Below, piece by piece: positions 5,836 to 6,986 of a stretch of 6,986 nt of DNA. Below the pieces are notes generated by a model that saw nothing but the letters and a program-made list of their open reading frames with translations, was not told the DNA's origin and ran no database searches. The stretch's first letter is position 1. The number at the start of each line of letters is the position of its first letter. Source of the DNA: Oscillospiraceae bacterium (GTDB lineage: Bacteria > Bacillota > Clostridia > Oscillospirales > Oscillospiraceae); contig JAKSPP010000077.1 of NCBI GenBank assembly GCA_024404735.1, forward strand, positions 1 through 6,986, read 5' to 3'. Both the position numbers and the translations under genes were made by a program.

Positions 5836-6498
5836 TCAGTCGGAGAAGACCAGAAGCCTGTCGGCAATTGCCGCAATGTCGTCCATACTGTGGGAAATAA
5901 GGATGACCGTTGCGCCTGTTGACCTTCTGTATTCGGCTATCTCGAAAAGTATTTTCTCTCTTGTCTCGGGGTCAAGGCCCGCTGTGGGCTCATCGAGGAT
6001 AAGGACTCTCGGGCGCATTGCCATAACTCCGGCAATTGCGACTCTTCTCTTCTGACCTCCGGAGAGTTCAAGGGGAGAGAGCTCGAAAAGTTCCTCGCCG
6101 ACACCTGCGTGAAATGCGGCCTCTACGACGTTTTTATGAATTTCCTCCTCTGAAAGGCCCATGTTTTTGGGGCCGAAGGACATATCCTTATAAACGGTTT
6201 CCTCAAAAAGCTGATACTCCGGATACTGAAAAACAAGGCCGACGGTAAAGCGGACATTATGAAGTTTCTCCTTTGAGGAGTTTATATCCGTGCCCTCAAC
6301 GAAAACCGTTCCGGAGGTAGGGGCAAGAAGACCGTTTAAGTGCTGAATGAAGGTTGATTTTCCGCTGCCTGTTCTTCCGATTATTCCGATGAGCTCACCC
6401 TCGTTTATTTCCGCATCAATGCCGGCTATGGCAATGTGCTCAAATGGCGTTCCCTGAGAATATACATGGCAAAGAGCGGAGGTTTTAATAATCTGCAT
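5836..6498 (-). CDS. ecfA2: ECF transporter ATPase EcfA2, cut short by an in-frame TGA
   Basis: One of two ABC-type ATPases that drive ECF vitamin uptake from the cytoplasmic face of the membrane. The 220 residues before the first TGA hold the whole nucleotide-binding core: Walker A GRTGSGKST 41-49, Q-loop with the EcfA-type FQYPEYQLFEETV (Gln91), signature LSGGQ 145-149, Walker B LILDEP 166-171, D-loop GLDP 174-177 and switch His203. ATG at 6498 follows GGAAGGA by 10 bases, 23 bases after ecfA1. EcfA proteins are usually about 280-290 residues; here the last 67 or so, the C-terminal domain that helps the ATPases pair, are cut off. The stop replaces the glycine of the usual 'DGK' turn. Taken at face value the product might still bind ATP but lack part of the dimer interface. 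The frame continues to 5632 (see the adjoining entry), so true start-to-end of the gene is 5632-6498. Confidence 0.9.
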   Translation of the reverse strand: MQIIKTSALCHVYSQGTPFEHIAIAGIDAEINEGELIGIIGRTGSGKSTFIQHLNGLLAPTSGTVFVEGTDINSSKEKLHNVRFTVGLVFQYPEYQLFEETVYKDMSFGPKNMGLSEEEIHKNVVEAAFHAGVGEELFELSPLELSGGQKRRVAIAGVMAMRPRVLILDEPTAGLDPETREKILFEIAEYRRSTGATVILISHSMDDIAAIADRLLVFSD

Positions 6499-6508
6499 CT
6501 ATGTGAAA

Positions 6509-6515
6509 TCCTTCC
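6509..6515 (-). promoter_or_regulatory. Shine-Dalgarno site of ecfA2
   Basis: GGAAGGA on the minus strand, 10 bases before the ATG at 6498 and inside the 23-base gap after ecfA1. The initiation signals of ecfA2 are therefore intact even though its frame is interrupted downstream. Confidence 0.6.
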
Positions 6516-6521
6516 GGCTGC

Positions 6522-6986
6522 TTATTTTAGGTATGCCGCAATTGCATCTGCGACAGCTTCGGGTGTTATTGCATCGGAATCAATTCGGAGCCCCGCTTTA
6601 CGAAGCTGCCACAGCAGCATTGAAGGAGCGGGAACGGTAAGGCCCAGTGCCTCGAGCTCCTCGGGGCGGGAGAAAAGCTCCCTCGGGCTTCCGTCAAGCT
6701 TTATTTCACCCCGGGACATTACTATAAGCCTGTCGGCCGGGATGCATTCCTCCATATGGTGGGTAATGAGGACTACGGTCATACCGCGGTTTTTTCTGAG
6801 CTCCGTTATCGTTTCCAGAACCTCTTTTCTGCCTACGGGGTCAAGCATGGCAGTGGGCTCATCGAGAATAAGGCAGTCGGGAAGCATGGCAAGGGCGCCG
6901 GCGATGGCAACACGCTGCTTCTGTCCTCCGGATAGATGATGGGGTGAATGCAGGCGGTAATCGTACATGCCGACGGCCTTAAGGGA
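6522..6986 (-). CDS. ecfA1: ECF transporter ATPase EcfA1, partial (5' end beyond right edge)
   Basis: The C-terminal 154 residues of the first ECF ATPase. The frame is open to the window edge (SLKAVG precedes the Met at 6968), so that Met is internal; Walker A and the Q-loop lie outside. Visible, counted from the edge: HHLSGGQKQRVAIAGALAM with signature LSGGQ at 18-22, Walker B CLILDEPTAMLDP, and the switch histidine in LITHHMEE. The AMLDP D-loop and HHLSGGQ are typical of EcfA1 rather than EcfA2. The C-terminal domain is complete: RGEIKLDGSPRELF, then PEELEALGLTVP, ending in AYLK before TAA at 6522. EcfA1 pairs with EcfA2 and sits on EcfT. Its intact C-terminal domain serves as an internal reference showing that the two TGAs in ecfA2 replace glycine codons. 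Confidence 0.93.
   Translation of the reverse strand, partial: SLKAVGMYDYRLHSPHHLSGGQKQRVAIAGALAMLPDCLILDEPTAMLDPVGRKEVLETITELRKNRGMTVVLITHHMEECIPADRLIVMSRGEIKLDGSPRELFSRPEELEALGLTVPAPSMLLWQLRKAGLRIDSDAITPEAVADAIAAYLK

Noticed and set aside
5818..5838. The two TGAs as selenocysteine codons.
   Set aside because: EcfA ATPases have no known selenocysteine and the paralogue has glycine at both places. I saw no clear stem-loop directly after either TGA.
5632..6498. A genome-wide code change with UGA read as glycine (as in Gracilibacteria).
   Set aside because: ecfT, truA, the DUF5711-like gene and the cvpA-like gene all end in TGA exactly where their families end; reading these as glycine would add unrelated tails or fuse truA with its neighbour. 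The gene content is clostridial, and the 633 visible clpE codons contain no TGA.

Overview
The window is a single, tightly packed block of seven genes, all on the minus strand, so the order of transcription runs from right to left: ecfA1 (5' end cut off by the right edge), ecfA2, ecfT, truA, a DUF5711-type membrane protein, a CvpA-family membrane protein and a ClpE-like Clp ATPase (3' end cut off by the left edge). Intergenic gaps are 10 to 60 bases, two junctions overlap or nearly so, and no convincing promoter or terminator is visible between genes. This looks like one polycistronic unit or two closely linked ones.

Organism: the ecfA1-ecfA2-ecfT-truA order is the arrangement that follows the ribosomal protein/rpoA cluster in many Firmicutes. 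The zinc-ribbon ClpE-type unfoldase, a DUF5711-like protein, purine-rich Shine-Dalgarno sites and TTG starts point to an anaerobic clostridial lineage, probably Oscillospiraceae/Ruminococcaceae-like. This assignment is inference from gene content. The code appears standard: the four genes complete at their 3' end from ecfT to cvpA stop at TGA where their families should end.

Right part (4836-6986): an energy-coupling factor (ECF) vitamin transporter module, with two ATPases and the transmembrane coupling protein EcfT; no substrate-binding S component is seen. The outstanding feature is in ecfA2. The reading frame is interrupted by two TGA codons 18 bases apart (5836-5838 and 5818-5820). Beyond them the same frame stays open for 61 codons, encodes a recognisable EcfA C-terminal domain, and ends at a TAA that overlaps the ecfT start. 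Both TGAs fall where the neighbouring paralogue EcfA1 has glycine, and one (GGA to TGA) differs from it by a single base. EcfT, the partner of this ATPase, also has an unusual second Ala-Arg motif.

Middle part (2714-4825): truA, a tRNA pseudouridine synthase with a likely TTG start just after ecfT, then a single-pass membrane protein with a beta-propeller-like outer domain, which also starts at TTG.

Left part (1-2653): a CvpA-family four-helix membrane protein with a long outer insert, then a ClpE-like AAA+ unfoldase with an N-terminal CX2C-X22-CX2C zinc ribbon. No CtsR or CIRCE heat-shock operator is seen in the gap before it. There is no stretch above 60 bases without coding sequence, and no RNA gene, mobile element, CRISPR array or long repeat was seen.
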